64,000 nt of DNA. It comes from Paraspadella gotoi. Lineage: Eukaryota; Chaetognatha. The notes below the pieces were generated by a model that ran no database searches, had not been told where the DNA came from, and worked only from the letters and a program-made list of their open reading frames with translations. Shown here one piece after another: positions 13,301 to 64,000 of the stretch. The translations under genes were made by a program, and so were the position numbers. Position 1 is the first letter of the stretch. Every line of letters starts with the position of its first letter. The DNA is taken from assembly GCA_051294375.1 (NCBI GenBank), contig CM119266.1, positions 6,837,431 through 6,901,430 of the forward strand, written 5' to 3'.

Positions 13301-13587
13301 TCCATATTTAAATAGAGCTATCGTCCCAAATTGATCTTGCTCGAGTCAAAATATTGAAAATTATTAATAATCCTTGGTTCTTTTTGGTATTACCTCCAAT
13401 TACATCTCCCCGATTGATATTCATTAAGTCGACTTCATAGTCTTGAATATCTCTGCTCACTTTTTGATCATTAATAGAGCTTGCTTTTTGTTTTCTTTGG
13501 AGAAACCCAGTAAAAACAACGTTCCCCGGTGAGACCTTTTAAAGTCGTTTAAAAAACAGTTTTTTTCAAGAAATCGGATTTATTTAT

Positions 13588-13898
13588 TTATTTATAATTA
13601 AAATTAATTATTTTTCCAATTGGGAGATTCACCTTTATGGCAACAAAATATACTAATTTATCTCCTTCAGTAAATTGAAAACATTCCCTGACGTTAATGA
13701 ACTCAAATTGGACACAAAGATGGAATGTTTTAATTCCAGCGTTAATAATATTTAATAATACGGCGCCAACATCCGCAGCAACTGATGGAGAGACATTGGT
13801 TCCCTCGGGCCAGTAACAACTGCAGAAGTCCAAGGGAATTCCCGCCGTTTGGCAGGTGCGGTTTTCGGGTATCGAAGTCATGAGGGAAAATCTTCGAG
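13588..13898 (-). CDS. DUF229 gene last exon
   Basis: The acceptor is TTCATTTTAG|CTCG after a 75-nt intron. It reads RRFSLMTSIPENRTC...CSCYWPEG, the usual C-terminal Cys motif of the family, and ends at a stop at 13,588-13,590. Phase agrees with the donor of the previous exon (GAA G|). Confidence 0.75.
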
Positions 13899-16263
13899 CT
13901 AAAATGAAGACGCAGCAATAATTAACTATTGAGCTAAAAGGGAAACACGATGCGGGGATAAAACCTTTTCTACCTTCGGAGCCAAGTCCAGGCACAATCG
14001 AATCATCTTTCCATCGATCCGTACGCGTTGCAAGATGTAACAAATGTCTTAAGGTCTCGTTAATGTCGTAGGTACTAACAAGACGTTTAGTATTAGCGAC
14101 GGCGGCAGCGTACAAACTAGAATATCGTTGGCGAAACCAATCAGGAAAGACGATGAACAGCATGGGCATACTGTCTTCATGCCTTCCGACGCTCGTAGCA
14201 AAGAGGTCGGATTGTCGAAATCCGTGATCAGCCCACAAGAAGAGAATTGAATTGTCGAGATGACCACGATCCTTGTGTGAAAATAAGCAATCAACTTTCA
14301 CCAAATCTTCAACAAATGTGAATTGTGCAATCGACCTTCATCTTCATCAGCAACTGTAGCGATGGTTTATCTACTTGCTTCAAACCGTTCAAACGTGTGT
14401 GGGTCCATTCCACAGCCATAGTGTAGGTAAAAAGAGAGTCATTGAAAGCGGCATGCGCATCGAGCGTTTTCAAGAACCAATCATAAAGAAGGTCTCCCCA
14501 AGATTTTCCTCCCACGCATTTGTTTATGAAAGGATCTGCCACAATATTGTTGAAAATTTCAATCTTTTATTAATGAAAAAATATTATTTTTAGAATAGAA
14601 CGTCTGCAACAAAATGTGCTAAATGATGAAAGAAAAATTTTTTTTTACTCATTATGATATAATATTACAAAAAAATCGTTTTATTAATCTTTTGATTGAA
14701 TGATATCAATACAAAGAAACCTCCAGCGGCCAAAGCCATGGGTTTAAAGCTGTGGTCGTTTTTTCTATAGCCTGCTGGCCATGCGCAACATGTTGAAGCC
14801 CAATCATCCCCAAATGAGGTCCAATACCCATTCGAGGCAAACGAGGTCCACACAAGGTCCTCATCTTTCGGATCATTTCCAGGATACTTACCACCAGAAA
14901 ATAACGCAGCCATATTAGGGTTAGACTTTAAACCAACCTATAGAATTTTCATAAACAATATAAATGTAACAAAAAGTAAATAAAGATGATATCGGAGGAG
15001 GAATTTTTCTCTCACCTTGTTGTAACCGTAAAACTCCAAGGCTCCCAGTTGAGTGGTCAAATAATTTCTCAATTTAGGCAAATACCTAATGGTGTTAAGT
15101 CTCGAAGTTGAATCCATTGCCAGAATGTGGACATTGAATCGACATGGTAAGTCAGTTGGCGACGATTTGGCGCAAAGGTTCGCCCACTCTCCCTTCCGGC
15201 TCGCCACCTCGGGATCTCGATACGGCAGATTTACGAGAAGAGCATCTTCTTCGCGCTTTTCGCACCAGATCTTTGCGTAGCTGGCATTGATGGTGGTCGA
15301 GTCATTGGCGTCGAACGGAACTGGCCTCATTATCCCCTTTTTCTCTGTTGGAAGTAAAGAGTAGAAACACTGGCCCACGGAGGATTCAGTCAGAGGACGT
15401 TTCAAGAAAACCGAATTTTCCTGAGTCATGTCAAATGGGAGAAATGATGAAATGAAGATTAATTTAATGAAGAATATTTAATCTTTATTACTTATTAGCC
15501 CCTTCACCTTCTTAACATATAATTATTTCGGAGAGAAATTATACTTTGGAAAAAGACAGTTGTGGCGGTATATTCACACCACCTCACGTCCACCATCGTT
15601 CAGCCAATACCAGTCAATACAAGGGGGAACACACCATCCCAGGCGTTGCGTTCCATCCACAATCCTAACGACTTCCCTCTGCGTTGGCAAAGCGAGACCT
15701 TCCTTGGGTGACCGCGCCAGTTACTGGATGCGTCTCTGAGGGTTGGAAGCCCCCAAAGACAACAGTGAGATGCCCCATCCCAATGGGCATCACAGGCAAC
15801 CCGACTGTTGCCATACAGTCTTTGAAAACAAACTTTTATACTTTTAAACGTCTCATTTTGATACGATTCTTCCAAATTGTGTAATTTATTAAGGTTGCCA
15901 TGACTAGCAAACAGTCACTTTGATTTCGAAGATCCTTTCATTCTCTTTGCATTTGAGCTGCGCTATCCTTGCAGATGGAGGATGTAGAGGATCAAGGCGT
16001 TGAAAGGGTCGATATCGGGACGACGCAGCCGCTCGTCGAGATCGAGCGGCTTTGCCTTTGATTACAACGTTGAATTTAAAAAAAAATTCGCATAAAAAAT
16101 TTATAATTAAAAAAAAAATTATATTACCTGCGGTAAAGCTTGAGCTCTAAAAGTCTTCATATCTGGGCTGGCGATTTTTGTAGAGAATAAACTGTTAATT
16201 CACGAAGAGTAACACGATTTGGAAAAGAGTCAGCAAAATGATCCATCGCCATTTCTTCTTCAT
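13588..16263 (-). CDS. DUF229 family protein (sulfatase/phosphatase-like fold), possibly a broken copy
   Basis: I assemble five or six minus-strand exons: 16,263-16,128, 15,420-15,016, 14,937-14,721, 14,535-13,974 and 13,898-13,588, about 540 residues in all. The N-terminus MKKKWRWIILLTLFQ is a basic stretch plus hydrophobic segment, a type II signal anchor. The family marks are HILAMDSTSRLN, then GYNKV, a WADHGFR metal-site motif, the STYDINETLRHLL helix, and an ENRTCQTAGIP...CSC Cys-rich end. This matches DUF229 (PF02995), in the alkaline-phosphatase/sulfatase superfamily; the substrate is unknown. Two places need one base removed to stay in frame: near 16,185 and near 14,310. It may be a pseudogene, or the assembly may hold indels. 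The family call is firm; an intact product is not. Confidence 0.8.
13974..14535 (-). CDS. DUF229 gene exon 4 with internal frame break
   Basis: This exon enters after GTGGCAG and leaves at CCGAAG|GTAGAA. The first part reads DPFINKCVGGKSWGDLLYDW and the second LDNSILFLWADHGFRQ to RHLLHLATRTD. These are in different frames that overlap around 14,305-14,325. An intron there would be under about 30 nt, so one surplus base is the simpler explanation. Total length 562 fits phase 1 in and phase 1 out only with a one-base correction. Confidence 0.65.
14721..14937 (-). CDS. DUF229 gene exon 3
   Basis: This 217-nt exon is phase 0 in and phase 1 out. It begins VGLKSNPNMAALFSGG, directly continuing GYNK from exon 2, and carries the WTSFASNGYWTSFGDDW segment. 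The donor GGAG|GTTTCT is weak. Confidence 0.7.
15016..15420 (-). CDS. DUF229 gene exon 2
   Basis: This is a 405-nt exon, phase 0 at both ends. The acceptor is GACTCAG|GAAAA and the donor CAACAAG|GTGAGA. It encodes the start of the DUF229 domain, including FNVHILAMDSTSRLN and ending at FYGYNK. An in-frame ATG lies nine bases upstream of the acceptor, but the acceptor fits better because exon 1 joins in phase. Confidence 0.75.
15565..15845 (+). mobile_element. SINE family S1, copy B (in a DUF229 intron)
   Basis: This copy shares with copy A the order GTGAC...CTGAGGGT...CCCC...GTGAGAT...CCCC...GGGCATCACAGGC...GTTGCCATA. The 5' tRNA-like part is poorly conserved. It lies in the first intron of the DUF229 gene, antisense to it. 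Confidence 0.6.
16128..16263 (-). CDS. DUF229 gene exon 1 (signal anchor; frameshift)
   Basis: The ATG at 16,263 opens a Lys/Trp-rich start and a hydrophobic segment (WIILLTLFQIVLLF). It then meets TAA. One base out of frame, the reading continues as NSLFSTKIASPDMKTFRAQ up to a good donor (CCGCAG|GTAATA). The exon is 136 nt, one more than a multiple of three, consistent with a single extra base near 16,185. Confidence 0.55.
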
Positions 16264-16364
16264 TACGACAACGTTGAATTTCTTTGAATAATTTGGTTTT
16301 CAAATCAATTTAAAGTAAGAGCTTTAATTTTAAGTATGAATTAATGGAATGAAAAAGTTCTTTG

Positions 16365-16409
<45 letters not shown>

Positions 16410-16604
16410 AGAGAGACAGACGGACGAGACATCTTTTTTTTTCATGATCTAAGTGTCATACCGAGAAGCTTTTGGGTGGAACGCGACGGACCGACAAGTG
16501 CATTAATAGAAAAAAATGATGCAAGTTGAAAAATGATGCAAATTTGAGCGAGTTAAAAAAATGGATTTAAGAGTCAAAAAAAAGTATTTGTTTGTACCAT
16601 AGTA
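16264..16604. other. Upstream flank of the DUF229 gene with (GA)n
   Basis: The flank contains a (GA)n microsatellite at about 16,369-16,415. No promoter element could be called with confidence. Confidence 0.4.
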
Positions 16605-17025
16605 ACAGTTCAGTTTAATCCCTTGCAAGCGATCTACATATATATGCGTTTTATTTGAATTCAACAAGGTTGATTCAGTACATACATGAGCATCAAAAAA
16701 AAATAAGTCTAAAAGAACAAAACAAAGAGGTTTAAAGTTATTGATTAAATATTCTCAATCATTAAAGAATATCTTAGAATCAAATTTTTAGTATCTAGAT
16801 AAAATTCTTCTACGCTGGTTAAACATGGTAATAATATCACGTAACCAAATGAACTCCGAGCTCTCTAATGCTTCCCATCGGTTGAATCCGAATATTTTTT
16901 CTGATGCCATCATTAATAGCAACATTAATTCTCTTCATGTCTCGAGCCAAAAAAGATATTACCTCACAGCCATATAGTAGTAAAGGGACACAATTCGTAT
17001 AAAACAGCCTTTGGTTTGGATGTTA
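16605..17025 (-). mobile_element. Non-LTR retrotransposon (LINE) 3' fragment
   Basis: On the minus strand, starting near 17,020, one frame reads VPLLLYGCEVISFLARDM, then KRINVAINDGIRK. A shifted frame continues with a KIFGFNRWEAL-like stretch. The YGCE, ND.IRKIF and RW pattern is typical of the region after the reverse-transcriptase domain in Jockey/RTE/CR1-type LINEs. Stops and a frameshift show it is dead. A 3' tail with TGAATCAACCTTGTTG and AATAAAA follows at 16,640-16,690, shared with 735-805. Confidence 0.65.
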
Positions 17026-19108
17026 CGATCCTATCATGATCAGTTAGGATCTGTCATGATCAGTTATGATCACAAATTGAAAAAAATCATCGTTAATTAT
17101 CAATTATATTAATTACCGCTTAATTATCCTAGGCAGATTCGACATTGTTTACTCAAACTTGTTTTATAAAAAAGTTTATTTATCTTTAAAATTCTATTTT
17201 GCTTTTTTTCTACTTCGTTTTCTTTTCTTCAAATCGAAACATCCAAAGCAATTTTTTTTCTTATCGTCGTTATCATTATTAAACTCGCATTCTAAATAAA
17301 AATATTTTTTAAAAAATATTATTTTCTCATACCTAAATGACAATGTCAGATCAATCGATCTTAATTCGCGTCCTCGTCATCAAAAACCGCGAAACTTCTC
17401 CAGATTTCCAACAAAGACCAAAATCTGCGGTCGTTGACCTGAAAACTCGCTGTGCTAGATTTGTCGCGTTAACGACGACGACGACGACGACGACGTCGAT
17501 GCTCGTTAATTCATCAAACTCAATAAAAAAAGTAGTTGTTTTTATGAACTTCGCCTTTTTTTTCGTCTCATCCTTTTTTGACGCTGTTTGTCTCTCGCGT
17601 TGGCGTCGGTTTCAACTTATTTCATCAAAAGGATTTTTCCGATTTGACAGAAATCTGAATTTATGTTATTTTTCGTCTGCTTTGGTTAACTTTTTTGAGC
17701 AACTTGCACTTTATGATCTAAGAGTGAATAATCATTTTTATGCTTTAATGGACAGTATTCGTTCTAAACTATTTGAGAACCTTTCTCTAATTCAATATCA
17801 TGAGACCTTTTTTTATCTATACAATCTATACAAATCTGTACAATCTCCAATTTCTTCTCGTAACCCCTAAATCCGCTAATCTGTCTCGATCAAACCCCCG
17901 CGATCCTTCGGCTACTAAATTCTGCCATCGCCCACATCTGCGGCAGAACCACAAAACCACGACGCCACAGTCCGCCACAATCCGCCACAATGACTCATTT
18001 CTTCTTAAACTTAATACGATTCGCGATTTTTAAGCAGAACTGATATCTTTTCATTTTCGTTTATGATCTCAAATTCTACTTTCACTTCTTTTCATTTTCT
18101 TTATGTTTTTTTTTTCTTTGTCATTTCCTGTGTTTGCGTTTTACCTTCAGTGGCGGAACTTCTTGAGTTCTGAGTCTCTCTCTCTCTCTCTCTCTTTCTC
18201 TCCTGAGTTCAGTTTTCTCTTCCTGTTTCTTCTGTGTTTGTACTATTTTTTTTTAGCTAAAAAACGTTTTTTTCAGTTTTTTTAAACCCACTAATTTCTT
18301 ACTAAACTTTAGTCTCGCCTTTCAGTTATTTTTTTATTAGGTATTAAGAATATAATATTTTTAATTTTAATCTTTTACAATATACATATATGACCATTAC
18401 AAAAATATTAAATAAATCCTTTTCACTTGCCAGATTACTATTGTTTACCCATTAGCTTGTAATAACATTTTCTCTTTCACGGACATTTTTTTTTATTTAT
18501 TACATATTTTTTTATTTATTGACTTTTAAGCTAAAGCGACGGATTTCCCGTTTAAGGGGAACAAACAAAGCGTGAGCCTTTGGACGTCGATACATTTGAA
18601 GTCGCGAAGGGCGGAGTGAATGAATGAATGAATGAATGAATGAATGAATGAATGAATGAATGAATGAATGAATGAATGAATGTATGAATGAAGGAATAAA
18701 AAAATGAAAGAATGAAATAAAGAATGAACGAATGATTGAATGAAAGAATGAATGAATGAAGGAATAAAAGAATGAATGAATGAATGAATGAATGAATGAA
18801 TGAATGAATGAATGAATGAATGAAGGAACGAATGAATGAATGAATGAAAAAATAGATGAACGAATTAATTGCAAAGATGTATATATATGTATATATGGGA
18901 ATGAATGAACATAAATATCAAACAAATTCACAAGCGACGAAAAAGGACGCGATGACCCCGTGAGATTTCGAGTCACCATCGCCCGTCGTCGTCGTCGTCG
19001 TCGTCGTCGCCTTCGTCGCCGATACTTACACTTACTACTGTGAAGTCTGTGAACAATATTCCTCCTTTAATCGAATTTGTCGTCGTCGTCGACACAGAAC
19101 TAATTCAT

Positions 19109-19143
<35 letters not shown>

Positions 19144-19372
19144 CCCTCTTTTTTCCTCTTTTTCTCTTGGCTTCAAAAACGGTCGACAATAAAACGTTTT
19201 AATTTTGAACCGAATCCCGAGACAACTTTTTTTTCTCTTTCTGCAAAGAAATATTAATATTTTGTGAAGACACGTTATTTCGGATTTTGTTTATTGTAAA
19301 GAATCTTGGGATTATGTAAATACGATAAATTGGCTTTTTTGTTGCGAGTTACTTAAATGTCTCGTTCTTAGT

Positions 19373-19436
<64 letters not shown>

Positions 19437-19777
19437 CCCTTATATAGATTTAATAACAATTAATCCCCGATGAAGTTTATTATGACGAATTTCGTCGTCG
19501 ATCTTCGTTTTTTCGCAAAACAAAACAAAATTAAAGAAACAAAAACAAAAAACGAAATCAAAACAAAACAAAAAAATATGAAAATTTTTGGGAAAGAGTA
19601 TCCTAATGAAACGAGATCATAACTTGTAAACCTCAAATAAATCGAGTTTTCATCCCCAGTGAATCTGCGGTTAGATCACAGTTCATTCACAGTCAATTCA
19701 CGATGATTTCACTGTCGATCTAATGTTTCGATTTTTGTCATCAAATTTCCGCTCGAGTTTCAGATTCACGATGAAAA

Positions 19778-19819
<42 letters not shown>

Positions 19820-20361
19820 AAGAAAAACAATTTAATTTTGAGTTGATAATCAACTTCCTAAAAAAATGAGTTTAATTTTCAAATTAATGAATCAATGTAT
19901 CAATTTCACCGGATTTTTTTTTTGTGAACGAGTTCACTTCTTTTCCCGCCGGTCCCTTCCCCCCGGTCTCTTTGAACATTTTGACTTAACAACTAATTAT
20001 TACGAATCGGTTGGTTATGAGCCAAACCTTAATCGATCTAATTGACCACACTTGATCGTTGTGGGCGAAAAGTGGGAAGTTCTCAAACGAGACTCGTCGG
20101 GGTTGTAGGAAAGATTTATTTGCGAAGCAGTTTAAGAGACCACGCTGTGGAGTGGAAAGAAAAGCGGGCGAATGCAATCTACTACATATGAGATAATTGT
20201 ATTTTGTCACAAGAATCCCTTTAATTACAAATCATTTTTGTAACAAATGAAAAACCGTTTTTTTGTTTCTCAGCTTTTAGTTTTTTGTGTTTAAAATGAT
20301 TTTTTTTTTCGGACCCCCAAAGTTCCGATTTATCAAAACTTATTGGCTCAAAAAAGTTGTG

Positions 20362-20394
<33 letters not shown>

Positions 20395-21118
20395 TACAGT
20401 CAACTCGACCTTAAATTCATTCTCGGATTAAGGAGAGTTTAATCCCCGGTTAAAGCACCTTTTCAGTTTAGACTAAGCTAATTACATAGATAATTATAAA
20501 CTCTTAATGCTCTTTTAAACTTCGATCTCTCTCAACTAAATTATCAAAATACTAATTTATAGACGAATACATATATTTTTAATTTCTGAATCAGTGTGCA
20601 ACCGATAAAAAAGGTAATGATAAATTATCAGTTCGTAAAAAAGCTTAAATTTTACCGAAAAAAATGTACTAATTCGCTGCCCAAGTTTTTCATTCATTAT
20701 TTTTCTTCTATTTTCATAAATTTTTTTTAGTTCATGTTTGGCATTTAGCTTTTAAGGTTCAAAACGCCCAAACTTTGTTGAAAATGTCATATTTAGAACG
20801 TTCCTAACAAAGAAACATTCTCTAATTTTCAAAATATATTTTAGAACTAAAATTTTAACCAACTATTGAAACAAAGGTGTTAGCAACAGCAAAATTACCA
20901 ATTTTTTTTAACTAGTGAAGCCTAAAATTGAATTAACAGTTTTTCAAACAGTTTAACCAACTGCTTAAGCAACAGTTCTCTCAGAAATTCGTCGTCGTTT
21001 CCAGTTTTTTCCGCAAATTTATTTAATTAAGATTTGAAAAAAAAGGTCATCGGAAAAAAGTCAAAATTTGAAAAGAGAAAAAAAGTGACGCGAATTACTC
21101 ATCACGTTTCGTTTCTTT
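17026..21118. repeat. Non-coding region with many microsatellites
   Basis: It contains (GAC)n at 17,474-17,495, a long (AATG)n tetranucleotide at about 18,617-18,850, (GTC)n at 18,981-19,010, (CT)n at 19,112-19,140 and 19,376-19,432, (GAC)n at 19,784-19,820 and (GTC)n at 20,362-20,393. A 177-codon frame at 17,337-17,870 has no recognisable domain and includes a repeat-derived Thr run. I do not call it a gene. Confidence 0.6.
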
Positions 21119-21264
21119 NNNNNNNNNNNNNNNNNNNNNNNNNNNNNNNNNNNNNNNNNNNNNNNNNNNNNNNNNNNNNNNNNNNNNNNNNNNNNNNNNN
21201 NNNNNNNNNNNNNNNNNNNNNNNNNNNNNNNNNNNNNNNNNNNNNNNNNNNNNNNNNNNNNNNN
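21119..21264. other. Assembly gap (146 N) beside a CT microsatellite
   Basis: N run from 21,119 to 21,264, directly followed by (CT)n, a likely cause of the gap. Confidence 0.99.
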
Positions 21265-21778
21265 CTCTCTCTCTCTCTCTCTCTCTCTCGCTCTTTCTCG
21301 CTTTCTCTTTTCACAAAAAATAAAAACCTTTTTCCTTCTTGAAATGTGCCTTCGAATTCACGGCGCTTCGTTCGTATTGACTAATTTAATTTTCTTTTTT
21401 AAATTAAAATGAATGAACGATTTTTTTTCCTGCATTAAAAAAAGAGGGGGTGCTCGGAAAATGCTGAACTCATTTTTTTCTTATTCATTTAAACTACCTT
21501 TTTCACTATTTCCTTCGTATTTTTTCCTAATGAATTTATGATTTTTTTTTCGGAATTATATATTTTCTCAACGTCCTTAAAAATATTCGTCAACCTTAAG
21601 ATATTAAGGTCTAAACTTTTCTTTTTGGTTTTAATTTTTCGTTTTTCTCTGGATTTTCTTGATTTAATTTTGAGGATGAATGCAGAAAGAAGCAGCGATT
21701 AAAAAAGCCTTGAGCCGAAAGAGGCTGAAAAATCATTGCTTAATCACTAACAAATGAGCAAAACGTTTGAATTAGGAG

Positions 21779-21813
<35 letters not shown>

Positions 21814-22185
21814 NNNNNNNNNNNNNNNNNNNNNNNNNNNNNNNNNNNNNNNNNNNNNNNNNNNNNNNNNNNNNNNNNNNNNNNNNNNNNNNNNNNNNNN
21901 NNNNNNNNNNNNNNNNNNNNNNNNNNNNNNNNNNNNNNNNNNNNNNNNNNNNNNNNNNNNNNNNNNNNNNNNNNNNNNNNNNNNNNNNNNNNNNNNNNNN
22001 NNNNNNNNNNNNNNNNNNNNNNNNNNNNNNNNNNNNNNNNNNNNNNNNNNNNNNNNNNNNNNNNNNNNNNNNNNNNNNNNNNNNNNNNNNNNNNNNNNNN
22101 NNNNNNNNNNNNNNNNNNNNNNNNNNNNNNNNNNNNNNNNNNNNNNNNNNNNNNNNNNNNNNNNNNNNNNNNNNNNNNNNNNNNN
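21814..22185. other. Assembly gap (372 N) after a CT microsatellite
   Basis: N run from 21,814 to 22,185, entered from (CT)n and left into a G-rich (GGT)n-like stretch (22,186-22,262). Frames across it are not informative. Confidence 0.99.
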
Positions 22186-22262
22186 GGGGGGGTAGCCGTG
22201 TCTGTAGCGGCGGTGGTGGTGGTAATGGTATTGATAATGGTAGTAACTGTGGTGGCGGGGGT

Positions 22263-22916
22263 GCCGACTCTATTTATTTAATTTTCACATATTTAGTTTT
22301 AAAGTTGAATCTTCTACTTCTAAAGGTTGATTTTTGTTTATATTCAATAAGCATATCATATACTATTATGTTTAATGGGTTAAGTAATACAGTTGTACCG
22401 AGCCCTGGTTGCCCTACGACTCTTTCTACTTAATTTTCTTTTAATCTTATTCCGATTTTTTATATTAATATATTTCAACCGCGAATTTTATTAAGTCGCA
22501 AAACTCGTCCAAGTCGTACTGGTACAAATCCATTTGGCGCGCTCATCCATTTCAAAATACTTGTTAAAACAAATATTCAACAAAGTTATAAAACCTTTTT
22601 GACTTCAACCTTTCGAGTCTCCAATAAAACTTCTCAGAAAAAAAAACGAACATACACGTCAAGAATCGACAAAGTCAAAAAAGACGAACGAAATCGTTTA
22701 ATTCATTTTTAATCAAAATTAAAGTCAATTTTTTCTCTCTTTACTTCGACCTCAGTTCTTCTCCGTCATAAATTAAATTCGACTTCGAGTCTCGTTAAAA
22801 TCATCGCGGGGACGTTTTCTTGTTTTGTTTTGTTATTTTGTTTCCTTTGATCCGAATATCTTTTGTTTTATCTTTTCATTAACTTTCGACGTCTTTTGTT
22901 TTTCTTTTTTTCCCAG
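22263..22916. other. Region upstream of the cadherin gene, no gene seen
   Basis: AT-rich sequence without a convincing exon. It may hold the promoter or a 5' intron of the cadherin gene, but I could not identify a core promoter motif. Confidence 0.4.
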
Positions 22917-23257
22917 GGTCGACGGAGGTCGCAACCGTCGACGAAGAAAAAAAAAACAAACAATAAACAAATAGAATTTAAAAAAACTACAAAACAGCTG
23001 CACGAAATTTGGACAAAACTTTACGCTATTATATACATTATATTATCAAATGAAAATCGGATTATAAATTCCCACTAAAGCTACAAAAATCCACGCCCAA
23101 GAATCGCGTCGTGAGAAATTAAAATCCCGCGCGGCGTCGCTCGCGTCGCACGAAAGTCTCGCTTTCGGCCGCTGGAAGGTCGAAAAAAAAAAAGCAAAAG
23201 GACAAAGGGATTAAAACCGTTAACAAATCGATCAACTCGCCAACAAAAGAAACAAAA
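22917..23257 (+). other. Possible 5' UTR part of the first cadherin coding exon
   Basis: A pyrimidine-rich stretch ending TTTCCCAG at 22,916 looks like a splice acceptor. The following 341 bases are free of a better start and lead to the ATG at 23,258, whose context is AAACAAAAATGA. This suggests an untranslated leader joined from an upstream exon outside view. Confidence 0.3.
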
Positions 23258-63880
<40,623 letters not shown>

Positions 63881-64000
63881 GTAAGGAAAAATTCACCCAT
63901 TTTAAATTATCAAATAATTTTAAACTTGTTTAAATAAATTTAGAAATAAATGTTAGATTTCGAAAAGAACACTTTGCTTTTAGACACACTTTATATATAT

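Noticed and set aside
17337-17870. 177-codon open frame on plus strand
   Set aside because: It has no recognisable domain, contains a Thr run from a (GAC)n repeat, has AT-driven composition, and shows no splice or neighbour context.
22186-22262. Gly-rich or Val-rich open frame after the N gap
   Set aside because: It is (GGT)n-type repeat sequence cut by the gap; not interpretable.

Overview
The window is animal nuclear DNA, probably from an arthropod or another protostome. It has AT-rich, microsatellite-heavy non-coding sequence, with long (CT/GA)n, (GAC/GTC)n and other simple repeats. Many short GC-rich exons carry GT-AG splice sites. It also holds eukaryotic tRNA genes with pol III boxes, tRNA-derived SINEs, and fragments of LINE and Tc1-like elements. 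Five N-runs show it is a draft scaffold. The species was not identified.

Layout. Positions 1-13,587 hold no convincing gene, only simple repeats, dispersed repeats and a long purine tract. Positions 13,588-16,263 (minus strand) hold a DUF229 family gene (sulfatase/alkaline-phosphatase-like fold) with an N-terminal membrane anchor and two apparent single-base frameshifts. Positions 16,264-22,916 are non-coding, with a LINE fragment and two sizeable gaps. From 23,258 to beyond the right edge runs one large plus-strand gene for a cadherin. I could chain 32 core exons whose splice phases fit without a break. They encode about 1,777 residues: a signal peptide, a Cys-containing N-terminal region and about 15 extracellular cadherin (EC) repeats. 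This matches the long type III classical cadherins (N-/E-cadherin group of arthropods). The EGF/laminin-G, transmembrane and catenin-binding parts would lie past the window.

The cadherin introns are crowded. Nested on the opposite strand in one 7.8 kb intron are three tRNA-Phe(GAA) genes and a four-exon gene. That gene encodes a long coiled coil joined to a C-terminal UHM/RRM domain like that of the inner nuclear membrane protein MAN1/LEMD3. Another intron holds a cluster of tRNA-Gly(TCC) genes, four intact and several decayed, plus a Tc1-like transposase remnant.

The most unusual material is a set of small frame-preserving exons in the cadherin introns. Two consecutive 9-nt microexons (54,105 and 54,365) together restore a canonical Ca-binding loop. 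Four larger Ser/Gly-rich or low-complexity cassettes sit near the N-terminal ECs, one opening with a furin-like RSKR. One intron (35,174-35,631) has a minisatellite built from its own 5' splice site at one end and from its own 3' splice site at the other. All gene models come from reading the sequence only; there was no transcript or database support.
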